DNA of 64,000 nucleotides from contig NC_079887.1 of NCBI RefSeq assembly GCF_029227915.1, positions 17,421,650-17,485,649 of the forward strand, given 5' to 3'. Below the pieces are notes generated by a model. It saw only the letters and a program-made list of their open reading frames with translations. It was not told the origin of the DNA and ran no database searches. The translations under genes were made by a program, and so were the position numbers. Shown in pieces: positions 11,780 through 25,058 of the stretch. The DNA comes from Hydractinia symbiolongicarpus. Its lineage: Eukaryota > Cnidaria > Hydrozoa > Anthoathecata > Hydractiniidae. Every line of letters starts with the position of its first letter. The first letter of the stretch is position 1.

Positions 11780-14590
11780 TTTTACGTGTAAGGCCTTTAG
11801 TAGGTATCAAAAGGCCATATTACGTCCTTTAGAGGCTTATAAGCGTAGTTGACGCTGTTAAAAAGCCATGTCGCAATGGAAAACAACTTAGAACGTCGTA
11901 GTCTATTGAGAGTTGAAGGACTAGACCAATGGTAGCCTGCGCAGGCACGTGGAACCACGTGATTTACGTGTAAGGCTTTTATTAGGCATCAAAAGGCCAT
12001 ATTACACTCTTTACAGGCCTGTGCGCGTAGTTGACTGTATTTTAATGACATGACGCAATGGAAAACGCCTTGGGACGTCGTAGTCCATTGAGAGCGGAAG
12101 GATTGGACCAATGGTAACCCTCGCAGGCACGTTGAACCACGTAATTTAAGTGTGAGGCTTTTACTAGGCATCAAAACACCATATTTCGGCCTTTAGAGGC
12201 CTGTACACGTAGTTCACGTTGTTATAAAGCCATGGCACAATGGAAAACGACTTGGGAAGTCGTAGTCCAATGACAGTGGATGGATTAGAACAATGGTAAC
12301 CTGCGCAGGCACGTGAAACCACGTGATTTATGTACAAGGCTTATAAAAAGCATCAAAAGGTCATATTACAGTCTTTACGGGCCTGTGCGGGTAGTTGACT
12401 GTGTTTTAATGACATGACTCAATGGAAAACGATTTGGGAAGTCATAGTCCATTGAGACTTCAAGGTTTAGGCCAATGGTAACCAGCGCAGGCACAAGGAA
12501 CCCCGTGATTTTTTTAAGACCTTTATTGGGCGTAAAAAGGCCATATTACGGCCTTTAGAGGCCTATAAGCGTAGTTGACGGTGTTAAAAAGCCATGGCGC
12601 AACGGAAAACGACTTGGAAAGTCATAGTCCATTGAGAGTGGAAGGATGAAACCAATTGTAAACAGCGCAGGCACGTGGAATCTGTGTTTTACGTGTAAGG
12701 CCTTTAGTAGGTATCAAAAGGCCATATTACGTCCTTTAGAGGCTTATAAGCGTAGTTGACGCTGTTAAAAAGCCATGTAGCAATGGAAAACAACTTAGAA
12801 CGTCGTAGTCTATTGAGAGTTGAAGGACTAGACCAATGGTAGCCTGCGCAGGCACGTGGAACCACGTGATTTACGTGTAAGGCTTTTATTAGGCATCAAA
12901 AGGCCATATTACACTCTTTACAGGCCTGTGCGCGTAGTTGACTGTATTTTAATGACATGACGCAATGGAAAACGCCTTGGGACGTCGTGGTCCATTGAAA
13001 GCGGAAGGATTGGACCAATGGTAACCCTCGCAGGCACGTGGAACCACGTAATTTAAGTGTGAGGCTTTTACTAGGCATCAAAACACCATATTTCGGCCTT
13101 TAGAGGCCTGTACACGTAGTTGACGTTGTTATAAAGCCATGGCGCAATGGAAAACGACTTGGGAAGTCGTAGTCCAATGACAGTGGAAGGATTAGAACAT
13201 TGGTAACCTGCGCAGGCACGTGAAACCACGTGATTTATGTACAAGGCTTTTAAAAAGCATCAAAAGGCCATATTACAGTCTTTACAGGCCTGTGCGGGTA
13301 GTTGACTGTGTTTTAATGACATGACTCAATGGAAAACGATTTGGGAAGTCATAGTCCATTGAGACTTCAAGGTTTAGGCCAATGGTAACCAGCGCAGGCA
13401 CGAGGAACCCCGTGATTTTTTTAAGACCTTTATTGGGCGTAAAAAGGCCATATTACGGCCTTTAGAGGCCTATAAGCGTAGTTGACGGTGTTAAAAAGCC
13501 ATGGCGCAACGGAAAACGACTTGGAAAGTCATAGTCCATTGAGAGTGGAAGGATGAAACCAATTGTAAACAGCGCAGGCACGTGGAATCTGTGATTTAGT
13601 TGTAAGTCCTTTATTGGGCGTAAAAAGGCCATATTACAGCGTTTAGAGGCCTATAACCGTAGTTGAGGGTGTTATAAAGCCATGGCGCAATGGAGAATAA
13701 CTTAGGACGTCGTAGTCTATTGAGAGTTGAAGGACTAGACCAATGGTAACCTGCGGAGGCACGTGGAACCACGTGATTTACGTGTAAGGCTTTTATTAGG
13801 CATCAAAAGGCCATATTACACTCCTTACAGGCCTGTGCGCGTAGTTGACTGTATTTTAATGACATGAGGCAATGGAAAACGCCTTGGGACGTCGTAGTCC
13901 ATTGACAGCGGAAGGATTGGACCAATGGTAACCCTCGCAGGCACGTGGAACCACGTAATTTAAGTGTTAGGCTTTTACTAGGCATCAAAACACCATATTT
14001 CGGCCTTCAGAGGCCTTTACACGTAGTTGACGTTGTTATAAAGCCATGGCGCAATATAAAACGACTTGGGAAGTCGTAGTCCAATGACAGTGGAAGGATT
14101 AGAACAATGGTAACCTGCGCAGGCACGTGAAACCACGTGATTTATGTACAAGGCTTTTAAAAAGCATTAAAAGGCCATATTACAGTCTTTACAAGCCTGT
14201 GCGGGTAGTTGACTGTGTTTTAATGACATGACGCAATGGAAAACGATTTGGGAAGTCATATTCCATTAAGACTTCAAGGTTTATGCCAATGGTAACCAGC
14301 GCAGGCACGAGGAACCCCGTGATTTTTTTAAGACCTTTATTGGGCGTAAAAAGGCTATATTAAGGCCTCTAGAGGCCTATAAGCGTAGTGGACGGTGTTA
14401 AAAAGCCATGGCGAAACGGAAAACGACTTGGAAAGTCATAGTCCATTGAGAGTGGAAGGATGAAACCAATGGTAAACAGCGCAGGCACGTGGAACCTGTG
14501 ATTTAGGTGGAAGTCCTTTATTGGGCGTAAAAAGGCCATATTACAGCGTTTAGAGGCCTATAACCGTAGTTGAGGGTGTTATAAAGCCAT
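11780..14590 (+). repeat. HOR C: three tandem copies of a 907-bp, 5-monomer unit
   Basis: Matching positions 11,989, 12,896 and 13,803 give an exact 907-bp period. Each unit carries in order the CCCTCGCAGG monomer, a GTACAAGGCTT monomer, the CGAGGAACCCCGTG monomer and the CCTGTGATTTAG-type monomer. Copy boundaries are soft: the third copy changes partner at its start. Copies differ at scattered sites, more than in the 910-bp array. Confidence 0.9.
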
Positions 14591-14966
14591 GGCGCAATGG
14601 AGAATAACTTAGGACGTCGTAGTCTATTGAGAGTTAAAGGACTAGACCAATGGTAACCTGCGGAGGCACGTGGAAATTCGTGATTTATGTGTAAGGCTTT
14701 TATTTAGCGCCAAAAGCCATATTACGGCCTTCAGAGGCCTGTTAGCGTAGTTGACGGTGTTATAAAGCCATGGCGCAATGGAAAACGACTTTGGAAGTCG
14801 TAATCCATTAAGAGTGGAAGTATTAGACCAATGGTAAACAGCGCAGGCACGTGGAACCACGCGTTTTACGTGTAAGGCCTTTATTAGGTATCAAAAGGCC
14901 ATATTACAGCGTTTAGAGGCCTGTTAGCGTAGTTGACGGTGTTATAAAGCCATGGCGCAATGGAAA

Positions 14967-14983
14967 ACGACTTGGGAAGTCGT
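14967..14983. repeat. Representative ACGACTT/AAGTCGT inverted repeat
   Basis: ACGACTTGGGAAGTCGT has 7-bp arms around a 3-base loop. Other monomers keep the arms but change the loop: GAG at 23,139-23,155, GGA at 24,226-24,242, GAA at 27,775-27,791. Confidence 0.9.
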
Positions 14984-15000
14984 AGTCCATTACAGCGTTT
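14981..15000 (+). other. Half-monomer deletion junction (first of nine)
   Basis: CGTAGTCCAT runs directly into TACAGCGTTT, skipping the E-box half of the monomer. The same join recurs near 19,419, 21,259 (variant ACCGCG), 24,611, 32,882, 35,143, 35,954, 36,765 and 40,959. CCAT precedes both breakpoints in full monomers, so a microhomology-mediated deletion is plausible. Shared inheritance explains the repeats. Confidence 0.88.
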
Positions 15001-18000
15001 AGAGGCCTGTGCGCGTAGTTGACTGTGTTTTAAAGACATGGCGTAATGGAAAATGACTTGGTACGTCGTAGTCTATTGAGAGTGCAAGGATTAGACCAAT
15101 GGTAACCTGTGCAGGCACGTGAAACCACGCGATTTATGTACAAGGCTTTTATTAAGCATCAAAAGGCCATATTACAGTCTTTACAGGCCCGAGCGCGTAG
15201 TTAACTGTGTTTTAATGACATGACGCAATGGAAAACGATTTGGAAAGTCGTAGTCCATTGAGAGTGCAAGGATTAGGCCATTGGTAATCTGCGAAAGCTC
15301 GAGGAACCACGTGATTATTTTTAAGGCCTTTATTAGGCGTAGAAAGGCGATATTAGGGCCTTTAGAGGCCTGTGCGCGTAGTTGACTGTGTTTTAAAGAC
15401 ATGGCGCAATGGAAAACGACTTGAGACGTCGTAGTCTATTGAGAGTTAAAGGACTAGACCAATGGTAACCTGCGCAGGCACGTGGAAATACGTGATTTAT
15501 GTGTAAGGCTGTTATTAGGCATCAAAAGGCCATATTAGTCTTTACAGGCCTGTGCGCGTAGTTGATTGTGTTTTAATGACATGACGCAATGTAAAACGAT
15601 TTGGGAAGTCGTATTCAATTGAGAGTGGAAGGATTAGGCCAATGGTAACCTGCGCAGGCACGAGGAACCACGTGAATTTTTAACGCCTTTATCAGGCGTA
15701 AAAAGGCCATATTTCGGCCTTTAGAGGCCTATACACGTAGTTGACGTTGTTATAAAGCCATGGCGCAATGGAAAACGACTTGGGACGTCCTAGTCTATTA
15801 GGACTGGAAGGATTTGAACAATGGTAACCTGCGCAGGCACGTGGAACCACGTGATTTAATTGTAACGTCTTTACTAGGTGTCAAAAGGCCATATTACGGA
15901 CTTTAGAAGCCTATAACCGTAGTTGACGGTGTTATAAAGTGATGGCGCAATGGAAAACGACTTGGGAAGACGTAGTCCATTGACAGTGGAAGGATTAGAG
16001 CAATGGTAAACAGCGCAGACACGTTGAACTTGTTATTTACGTGCAAGACCTTTATTAGGCATCAAAAGGGCATATTACAGCGTTTAGAGGGCGGTGCGCG
16101 AAGTTGACTGTGTTTTAAAGACATGGCGTAATGGAAAATGACTTGGTACGTCGTAGTCTATTGAGAGTGGAAGGATTAGACCAATGGTAACCTGCGCAGG
16201 CACGTGAAACCACGTGATTTATGTACAAGGATTTTATTAAGCATCAAAAGGCCATATTACAGTCTTTACAGGCCTGTGCGCGTAGTTGACTGTGTTTTAA
16301 TGACATGGCGCAATGGAAAACGATTTGGGAAGTCATAGTCCTTTGAGGGTGCAAGGTTTAGGCCAATGGTAACCTGCGCAGGCAAGAGGAACCACGCGAT
16401 TTTTGTAAGGCCTTTATTGGGCGTAAAAAGGCCATATTACGGCCTTTAGAGGCCTAAAAGCGTAGTTGACGGTGTTAAAAAGCCATGCCGCAATGGAAAA
16501 CGACTTGGAAAGTCGTAGTCTATTGAGAGTTGAAGGACTAGACCAATGGTAACCTGCGGAGGCACGTGAAAATTCGTGATTTATGTGTAAGGCTTTTATT
16601 TGGCGCCAAAAGCCATATTACGGCCTTTAGAGGCCTGTTAGCGTAGTTGACGGTGTTATAAAGCCATGGCGCAATGGAAAAACGTCTTTGGAAGTCGTAA
16701 TCCATTAAGAGTGGAAGGATTAGACCAATGGTAAACAGCGCAGGCACGAGGAACCACGTGATTTTTTTAACGCCTTTATTAGGCGTAAAAAGGCCATTTT
16801 ACGGCCTTTAGAGGCCTAAAAGCGTAGTTGACGGTGTTAAAAAGCCATGCCGCAATGGAAAACGACTTGGAAAGTCGTAGTCCATTGACAGTGGAAGGAT
16901 TAAACCAATAGTAATCAGCGCAGGCACGTGGAACCTGTGATTTACGTGTAAGTCCTTTATTAGGCGTAAAAAGGCCCTATTACAGAGTTTAGAGGCCTAT
17001 AACCGTAGTTGACGGTGTTATAAAGCCATGACGCAATGGAGAACGACTTTGGACGTCTTAGTCTATTGAAAGCTGAAGGACCAGACCAATGGTAACCTGC
17101 GGAGGCACGTGGAAATTCGTGATTTATGTGTAAGGCTTTTATTTGGCGCCAAAAGCCATATTACGGCCTTTAGAGGCCTGTTAGCGTAGTTGACGGTGTT
17201 ATAAAGCCATGGCGCAATGGAAAACGTCTTTGGAAGTCGTAATCCATTAGGAAGGGAAGGATTAGACCAATGGTAAACAGCGCAGGCACGTGGAACTACG
17301 TGTTTTACGTGTAAGGCCTTTATTAGGTATCAAAAGGACATATTACAGCGTTTAGAGGCCTTTAACCGTAGTTCACTGTGTTTTAATGACATGACGCAGT
17401 GGAAAACGATTTGGGAAGTCATAGTCCATTGAGAGTGCAAGGTTTAGGCCAATGGTAACCTGCACAGGCAAGAGGAACCACGTGATTTTTTCAAGGCCTT
17501 TATTGGGCGTAAAAAGGCCATTTTACGGCTTTTAGAGGCCTATAAGCGTAGTTGACGGTGTTAAAAAGCTATGCCGCAATGGAAACGACTTGGAAAGTCG
17601 TAGTCCATTGAGAGTGGAAGGATTAAACCAATGGTAATCAGCGCAGGCACGTGGAACCTGTGATTTACGTGTAAGTCCTTTATTAGGCGTAAAAAGGCCA
17701 TATTACAGCGTTTAGAGGCCTGTTAGCGTAGTTGACGGTGTTATAAAGACATGACGCAATGGAAAACGATTTGGGACGTCGTAATCCATTAAGAGTGGAA
17801 GGATTAGACCAATGGTAAACAGCGCAGGCACGAGGAACCACGTGATTTTTTTAACGCCTTTATTAGGCGTAAAAAGGCCATATTACGGCCTTTAGAGGCC
17901 TATAAGCGTAGTTCACTGCGTGTTAAAGACATGACGCAATGGAATACGATTTCGAACGTCGTAATGCATTAAGAGTGGAAGAATTAGACCAATGGTAGCC

Positions 18001-21000
18001 TGCGCAGGCACGTCGAACCATGTAATTTACGAGTAACACCTTTATTAGGCATCAAAAGGCCATATTACAGCGTTTAGAGGCCTGTTAGCGTAGTTGACGG
18101 TGTTATAAAGACATGACGCAATGGAAAACGATTTGGGACGTCGTAATCCATTGAGAGTGGAAGAATTAGACCAATGGTAGCTTGCGCAGGCACGTAGAAC
18201 TACGTGATTTACGTGCAAGGCTTTTATTAATCATCAAAAGGCCATATTACAGTCTTTACAGGCCGTTGTGCGTAGTTAACTGTGTTTTAATGACATGACG
18301 CAATGGAAAACGATTTGGGAAGTCGCATTCCATTGAGAGTAGAAGGATTAGGCCAATGGTAACCTGCGCAGGCACGAGGAACCACGTGATTTTTTTAACG
18401 CCTTTATTAGGCGTAAAAAGGCCATATTTCGGCCTTTAGAGGCCTGTTAGCGTAGTTGACGGTGTTATAAAGACATGACGCAATGGAAAACGATTTGGGA
18501 CGTCGTAATCCATTGAGAGTGGAAGAATTAGACCAATGGTAGCCTGCGCAGGCACGTGTAACCACGTGATTTACGTGCAAGGCTTTTAATAATCATCAAA
18601 AGGCCATATTACAGTCTTTACAGGCCCTTGCGCGTAGTTAACTGTGTTTTAATGACATGACGCAATGGAAAACGATTTGGAAATTCGTAGTCCATTGAGA
18701 GTGCAAGGATTAGGCCAATGGTAACCTGCGAAAGCTCGAAGAACCACGTGATTATTTTTAAGGCCTTTATTAGGCGTAGAAAGGCCATATTAGGGCCTTT
18801 AGAGGCCTGTGCGCGTAGTTGACTGTGTTTTAAAGAAATGGCGCAATGGAAAACGACTTGAGACGTCGTAGTCTATTGAGAGTTGAAGGACTAGACTAAT
18901 GGTAACCTGCGCAGGCACGTGGAAATACGTGATTTATGTGTAAGGCTTTTATTAGGCATCAAAAAGCCATATTAGTCTTTACATGCCTGTGCGCGTGGTT
19001 GTTTGTGTTTTAATGACATGACGCAATATAAAACGATTTGGGAAGTCGTATTCCATTGAGAGTGGAAGGATTAGGCCAATGGTAACCTGCGCAGGCTAGA
19101 GGAACCGCGTGATTTTTTTAACGCCTTTATCAGGCGTAAAAAGGCCATATTTCGATCTTTAGAGGCCTATAGTCGTAGTTGACGTTGTTATAAAGCCATG
19201 GCGCAATGGAAAACGAATTGGGACGTCCTAATCTATTAGGACTGGAAGGATTTGAACAATGGTAACCTGCGCAGGCACGTGGAACAACGTGATTTAATTG
19301 TAATGCCTTTACTATGTGTCAAAAGGCCATATTACGGTCTTTAGAGGCCTATAACCGTAGTTGACGGTGTTATAAAGCCATGGCGCAATGGAAAACGATT
19401 CGGGAAGTCGTAGTCCATTACAGCGTTTAAACCCCTGTGCGCGTAGTTGACTGTGTTTTAAAGACATGGCGTAATGGAAAATGACTCGGTACGTGGTAGT
19501 CTATTGAGAGTGGAAGGATTAGACCAATGGTAACCTGCGCAAGCACGTGAAACCACGTGATTTATGTACAAGGCTTTTATTAAGCATCAAATGGACATAT
19601 TACAGTCTTTACAGGCCTGTGCGCGTAGTTGACTGTGTTTTAATGACATGCCGCAATGGAAAACAATTAGGGAAGTCATAGACCATTGAGAGTGCAAGGT
19701 TTAGGCCAATGGTAACCTGCGCAGGCAAGAGGAACCACGTTATTTTTTTAAGGCCTTTATTGGGCGTAAAAAGGCCATATTACGGCCCTTAGAGGCCTAT
19801 AAGCGTAGTTGACTGCGTTTTAAAGACATGACGCAATGGTATACGATTTGGGACGTCGTAATCCATTGAGAGTGAACGAATTAGACCAATGGTAGCCTGC
19901 GCAGGCACGTGGAACCACGTGATTTACGTACAAGTTTTTTATTAAGCATCAAAAGGCCATATTACAGCGTTTAGAGGCCTGTGCGCGTAGTTGACTGTGT
20001 TTTAATGCCATGACGCAATGGAGAACTACTTGGGACGTCGTAGTCTATTGAGAGTTGAAGGACTAGACCAATGGTAAACAGCGCGGGCACGTGGAACTAG
20101 GTGTTTTACGGGTAAGGCCTTTATTAGGCATCAAAAGGCCATATTACAGCGTTTAGAGGCCTGTGACCGTAGTTGACTGCGTTTTAAAGACATGACGCAA
20201 TGAAATACGATTTGGGACGTGGTAATCCATTGAAAGTGGAAGAATTAGACAAATGGTAGCCTGCGCAGGCACGTGGAACCACGTGATTTACGTGTAAGGC
20301 ATTTATTAGGCATCAAAAGGCCAAATCACAGTCTTTACAGGCCTGTACACGTAGTTGACGTTGTTATAAAGCCATGGCGCAATGGAAAACAACTTGGGAA
20401 GTCGTAGTCCATTGAGAGTGGAAGGATTAGACCCATGGTAAACAAGCCAGGCACGTGGAACTACGTGTTTCACATGTAAGTCCTTTATTAGGCATGAAAA
20501 GGCCATATTACAGTCTTGGGACGTCGTAGTCTATTAAGAGTGGAAGGTTTAGAACAATGGTAACCTGCGTAGGCTCGTGAAACCACGTGTTTTAAGTGTA
20601 AGGCCCTTACTAGGTGTCAAAAAGCCATATTACGGCCTTTAGAGGCCTATAAGCGTAGTTAACGATCTTATAAAGCCATGGCGCAATGGAAAACGACTTG
20701 GGAAGTCGTAGTCCATTGACAGTAGAAGGATTAGACCAATGGTAAACAGCACAGGCACGTGGAACCTGTGATTTACGTGTAAGGCCTTTATTTGGCGTTA
20801 AAAGGCTATATTACGGCTTTTAGAGGCCTGTTAGCGTATTTGACAGAGTTATAAAGCCATGGCGCAATGGAAAACGTCTTGGGAAGTCGTAGACTTTTAA
20901 GAGTAGAAGGGTTAGACCAATGATGAACAGCGTCGGCACGTGGAACCACGTGTGTTACGTGTAAGGCTTTTATTAGGCATCAAAAGGCCATATTACAGTC

Positions 21001-22600
21001 TTTACAGGCCTGTGCGCGTAGTTGACTGTGTTTTAATGACATGACGCAATGGAAAACGATTTGGGAAGTCGTATTCCATTGAGAGTGAAAGGATTAGGCC
21101 AATGGTAACCTGCGCAGGCATGAGGAACCACGTGATTTTTTTAACGCCTTTATTAGGTGTCAAAAGACCATATTACGGCGTTTAGAGGCCTATAATCGTA
21201 GTTGAAGGTGTTATAAAGCCACGGCGCAATGGAAAACGACTTGGGAAGTCGTAGTCCATTACCGCGTTTAGACGCCTGTGCACGTAGTTGACTGTGTTTT
21301 AAAGAGATGGCGTAATGGAAAATAACTTGGTACGTCGTAGTCTATTGAGAGTGGAAGGATTAGACCAATGGTAACCTGCGCAGGCACGTGGAACCACGTG
21401 ATTTACGTAGAAGGCTTTTTTTAAGCATCAAAAGGCCATATTACAGCGTTTAGAGGCCTGTGACCGTAGTTGACTGCGTTTTAAAGACATGACGCAATGG
21501 AATACGATTTGGGACGTGGTAATCCATTGAAAGTGGAAGAATTAGACCAATGGTAGCCTGCGCAGGCACGTGGAAACACGTGATTTACGTGTAAGGCATT
21601 TATTAGGCATCAAAAGGACATATTACAGTCTTTACAGGCCTCTGCGCGTAGTTGACGGTGTTATAAGGCTATCGCGCAATGGGAAACGCCTTGGGACGTC
21701 GTAGTCTATTGAGAGCGGAAGGATTAGAGCAATGGTAACCCTTGCAGGCACGTGGAACTACGTGATTTAAGTGTAAGGCTTTAACTAGGCATCAAAACAC
21801 CATATTACATTCTTTAGAGGCCTGTACACGTAGTTGACGGTGTTATAAGGCTATCGCGCAATGGGAAACGACTTGGGACGTCGTAGTCTATTAAGAGTGC
21901 AAGGATTAGAACAATGATAACCTGCGCAGGCACGTGGAACCACGTGATTTAAGTGTAAGATCCTTACTAGGTGTCAAAAAGCTATACTACGGCCTTTAGA
22001 GGCCTTTAAGCGTAGTTGACGGTGTAATAAAGCCATGGCGCATTGGAAAACGACTTGAGAAGTCGTACTCCATTGAGAGTGGAAGGATTAGAACAATGGT
22101 AAACAGCACAGGCACGTGGAACCACGTGATTTACGTACAAGGCTTTTATTAAGCATCAAAAGGCCATATTACAGCGTTTAGAGGCCTGTGCGCGTAGTTG
22201 ACTGTGTTTTAATGACATGACGCAATGGAGAGCGACTTGGGACGTCGTATTCTTTTGAGAGTTGAAGGACTAGACCAATGGTAGCCTGCGCAGGCACTAG
22301 GAACCACGTGATTTTTTAAGGCTTTTATTGGGCGTAAAAAGGCCATAATACGGCATTTAGAGGCCTGTTAGCGTAGTTGACGGTGTTATAAAGCCATGGC
22401 GCAATGGAAAACGTCTTTGGAATTCGTAATCCATTAAGAGTGGAAGGATTAGACCTATGGTAAACAGCGCAGGCGCGTGAAACCACGTGTTTTACGTGTA
22501 AGGCCTTTATTAGGTATCAAAAGTCCATATTACAGCGTTTAGAGGCCTGTTAGCGTAGTTCACGGTGTTATAAAGACATGACGCTATGGAAAACGATTTG

Positions 22601-24688
22601 GGACATCGTAACCCATTGAGAGTGGAAGGATTAGACCCATGGTAAACAAGCCAGGTACGTGGAACTACGTGTTTCACATGTAAGTCCTTTATCAGGCATC
22701 AAAAGGCCAGATTACAGACTTTACAGGCCTGTGCGCGTAGTTGACGGTGTTATAAGGCTATCGCGCAATGGGAAACGCCTTGGGACGTCGTAGTCCATTG
22801 AGAGCGGAAGGATTAGACCAATGGTAACCGTTGCAGGCACGTGGAACTACGTGATTTAAGTGTAAGGCTTTTACTAGGCATCAAAACACCATATTACAGT
22901 CTTTAGAGGCCTGTACACGTAGTTAACGTTGTTATAAAGCCATAGCGCGATGGAAAACGACTTGGGACGTCGTAGTCTATTAAGAGTGGAAGGTTTAGAA
23001 CAATGGTAACCTGCGTAGGCACGTGAAACCACGTGTTTTAAGTGTAAGGCCCTTACTAGGTGTCAAAAAGCCATATTACGGCCTTTAGAGGCCTTTAAGC
23101 GTAGTTGACGGTGTAATAAAGCCATGGCGAATTGGAAAACGACTTGAGAAGTCGTAGTCCATTGAGAGTGGAAGGATTAGAACAATGGTGGCCGGCGCCG
23201 GCACGTGGAACCACGTGATTTACGTACAAGGCTTTTATTAAGCATCAAAAGGCCATATTACAGCGTTTAGAGGCCTGTGCGCGTAGTTGACTGTGTTTTA
23301 ATGACATGACGCAATGGAGAGCGACTTGGGACGTCGTATTCTATTGAGAGTTAAAGGACTAGACCAATGGTAACCTGCGCAGGCACGAGGAACCACGTGA
23401 TTTTTTAAGGCTTTTATTGGGCGTAAAAAGGCCATAATACGGCCTTTAGAGGCCTTTTAGCGTAGTTGACGGTGTTATAAAGCCATGGCGCAATGGAAAA
23501 CGTCTTTGGAAGTCGTAATCCATTAAGAGTGGAAGGATTAGACCTATGGTAAACAGCGCAGGCACGTGAAACCACGTGTTTTACGTGTAAGGCCTTTATT
23601 AGGTTTCAAAAGTCCATATTACAGCGTTTAGAGGCCTGTTAGCGTAGTTCACGGTGTTATAAAGACATGACGCTATGGAAAACGATTTGGGACATCGTAA
23701 CCCATTGAGAGTGGAAGAATTGGACCAATGGTAGCCTGCGCAGGCACGTGGAACCACGTGAATTAAGTGTAAGGCCCTTACTAGGTGTCAAAAGGCCATA
23801 TTTCGGCCTTTAGAGGCCTATAAGCGTAGTTAACGATCTTATAAAGCCATGGCGCAATGGAAAACGACTTGGGAAGTCGTAGTCCATTGACAGTAGAAGG
23901 ATTAGACCAATGGTAAACAGCACAGGCACGTGGAACCTGTGATTTACGTGTAAGGCCTTTATTTGGCGCCAAAAGGCCATATTACGGCCTTTAGATGCCT
24001 GTGAGCGTAATTGACTGCGTTTTAAAGACATGACGCAATGAAAAACGATTTGGGAAGTCGTAGTCCATTGAGAGTGGAAAGATTCGGCCAATGGTAACCT
24101 GCGCAGGCACGAGGAACCACGTGATATTTCTTAAGGCCTTTATTAGGCGTAAAAAGGCTATTTTACGGCCTTTAGAAGCCTGAACGCGTAGTTGACGGTG
24201 TTATAAGGCTATCGCTCAATGGAAAACGACTTGGAAAGTCGTAGTCAATTAAGAATGGAAGGGTTAGACCAATGGTAAACAGCGCAGGCACGTGGAACCA
24301 GGTGTTTTACGTGTAAGGCCTTTATTAGGCATCAAAAGTTCATATTACAGTCTTTACAGGCCTGTGCGCGTAGTTGACTGTGTTTTAATGACATGACGCA
24401 ATGGAAAACGATTTGGGAAGTCGTATTCCATTGAGAGTGAAAGGATTAGGCCAATGGTAACCTGCGCAGGCATGAGGAGCCACGTGATTTTTTTAACGCC
24501 TTTATTAGGTGTCAAAAGACCATATTACGGCCTTTAGAGGCCTATAATCGTAGTTGAAGGTGTTATAAAGCCACGGCACAATGGAAAACGACTTGGGAAG
24601 TCGTAGTCCATTACAGCGTTTAGACGCCTGTGCACGTAGTTGACTGTGTTTTAAAGACATGGCGTAATGGAAAATAACTTGGTACATC
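22601..24688 (+). repeat. Left-flank block related to HOR E and HOR F
   Basis: The GCCGGCGCCGGC monomer at 23,185 is followed after exactly 576 bp by the GTGAATTAAGTG variant, as at 31,821/32,397. From about 23,985 the order switches to the 811-bp (HOR F) unit and follows it to the insertion point at 24,688. Compared with the right side, some monomers are missing near 23,990. Identity to the 35-36 kb copies is high, with single differences noted near 24,250 and 24,568. Confidence 0.85.
24684..24688 (+). repeat. Target-site duplication, left copy (ACATC)
   Basis: The satellite reads GGTACATC up to the element. The same ACATC follows the poly(A) tail and leads into the expected satellite continuation GTAGTCTATT. 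The element itself begins ACAT, so one or more bases of the 5' junction are ambiguous by microhomology. Confidence 0.85.
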
Positions 24689-24689
24689 A

Positions 24690-25058
24690 CATGATATCGA
24701 AGTTTTAGTTGTCGAAATAAATCTTCGAAAACGCAAATGGCTTTTAATCGGTGCATATAAACCACCGTTACAAAAAAATTACTACTTTTTAACTCAAATC
24801 GCAAATGTATTGATTTCACATCTCAACTATCACGAAAACATCATAATTATGGGTGATTTAAACATGGAAATAAGTGACACAGATTTCGAAAACTTCATTT
24901 CAACATACGACCTCCATAGACTAATCAAATCACCAACCTGCTTTAAGTCAAGTACTTCGCCTTCTTGCATTGATCGCATATTAACAAATCAACCAAATTT
25001 CTTTAAAAATAGTGTAACAATCGAAACTGGCATATCAGATTGGCATTTATTTGTTGGA
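24690..25058 (+). other. APE-type endonuclease domain, C-terminal half only
   Basis: Reading upstream of the first ATG in the same frame gives HDIEVLVVEINLRKRKWLLI, the conserved middle of LINE endonucleases (VEI-L-KWLL-GAY-PP). GDLN, SCIDRILTN and ISDWH then follow in the normal order. The GDLN pair and the SD-x-H histidine are catalytic or structural residues in this fold. The N-terminal half, with the first metal-binding Asn/Glu residues, is absent, so the domain cannot be active. This extension shows that the truncation point lies inside the endonuclease rather than at an annotated start codon. Confidence 0.9.

Larger units (their letters stand above)
14591..22600 (+). repeat. Diverged satellite with several truncated monomers
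   Basis: About 44 monomers without a clean local HOR. Truncated monomers occur at 14,990, 19,419 and 21,259 (CCAT joined to TACAGCG or a variant) and at 20,517 (CAGTCTT joined to GGGACGTC). No gene or foreign insertion is seen. Confidence 0.85.
1..24688 (+). repeat. Satellite array, left arm (about 182-bp monomer)
   Basis: Head-to-tail monomers of about 181-182 bp fill the whole stretch in one orientation. Recurring landmarks in monomer order are GTAGTCCATTGAGAGTGGAA, CTGCGCAGGCACGTGG, AACCACGTGATTTACGTG, AAGGCCTTTATTAGGC, GGCCATATTAC, TTTAGAGGCCTGTGCGCG, TAGTTGACTGTG and CAATGGAAAACGACTTGGGA. The period comes from spacing of identical variants (724 = 4 x 181; 907 and 910 = 5 units). Monomers differ by substitutions and small indels, with several truncated ones. 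The length is in the range typical of centromeric and pericentromeric satellites, but location cannot be read from sequence. The family is not one I recognise. No other sequence class is visible in this arm. Confidence 0.97.

Noticed and set aside
357-24091. Many minus-strand open frames of 60-117 codons with related peptides (…VPRACAGYHWSNPSTLNGLR…) in the left arm
   Set aside because: They recur once per monomer, differ as the satellite differs, start and stop wherever the 182-bp period shifts frame, and show no family resemblance or conserved start. They are by-products of a repeat with few stops on that strand.
24505-24819. A frame crossing the satellite/retroelement junction on the minus strand
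   Set aside because: It is a chance fusion of satellite antisense sequence and the reverse strand of the truncated endonuclease. There is no start context or domain.
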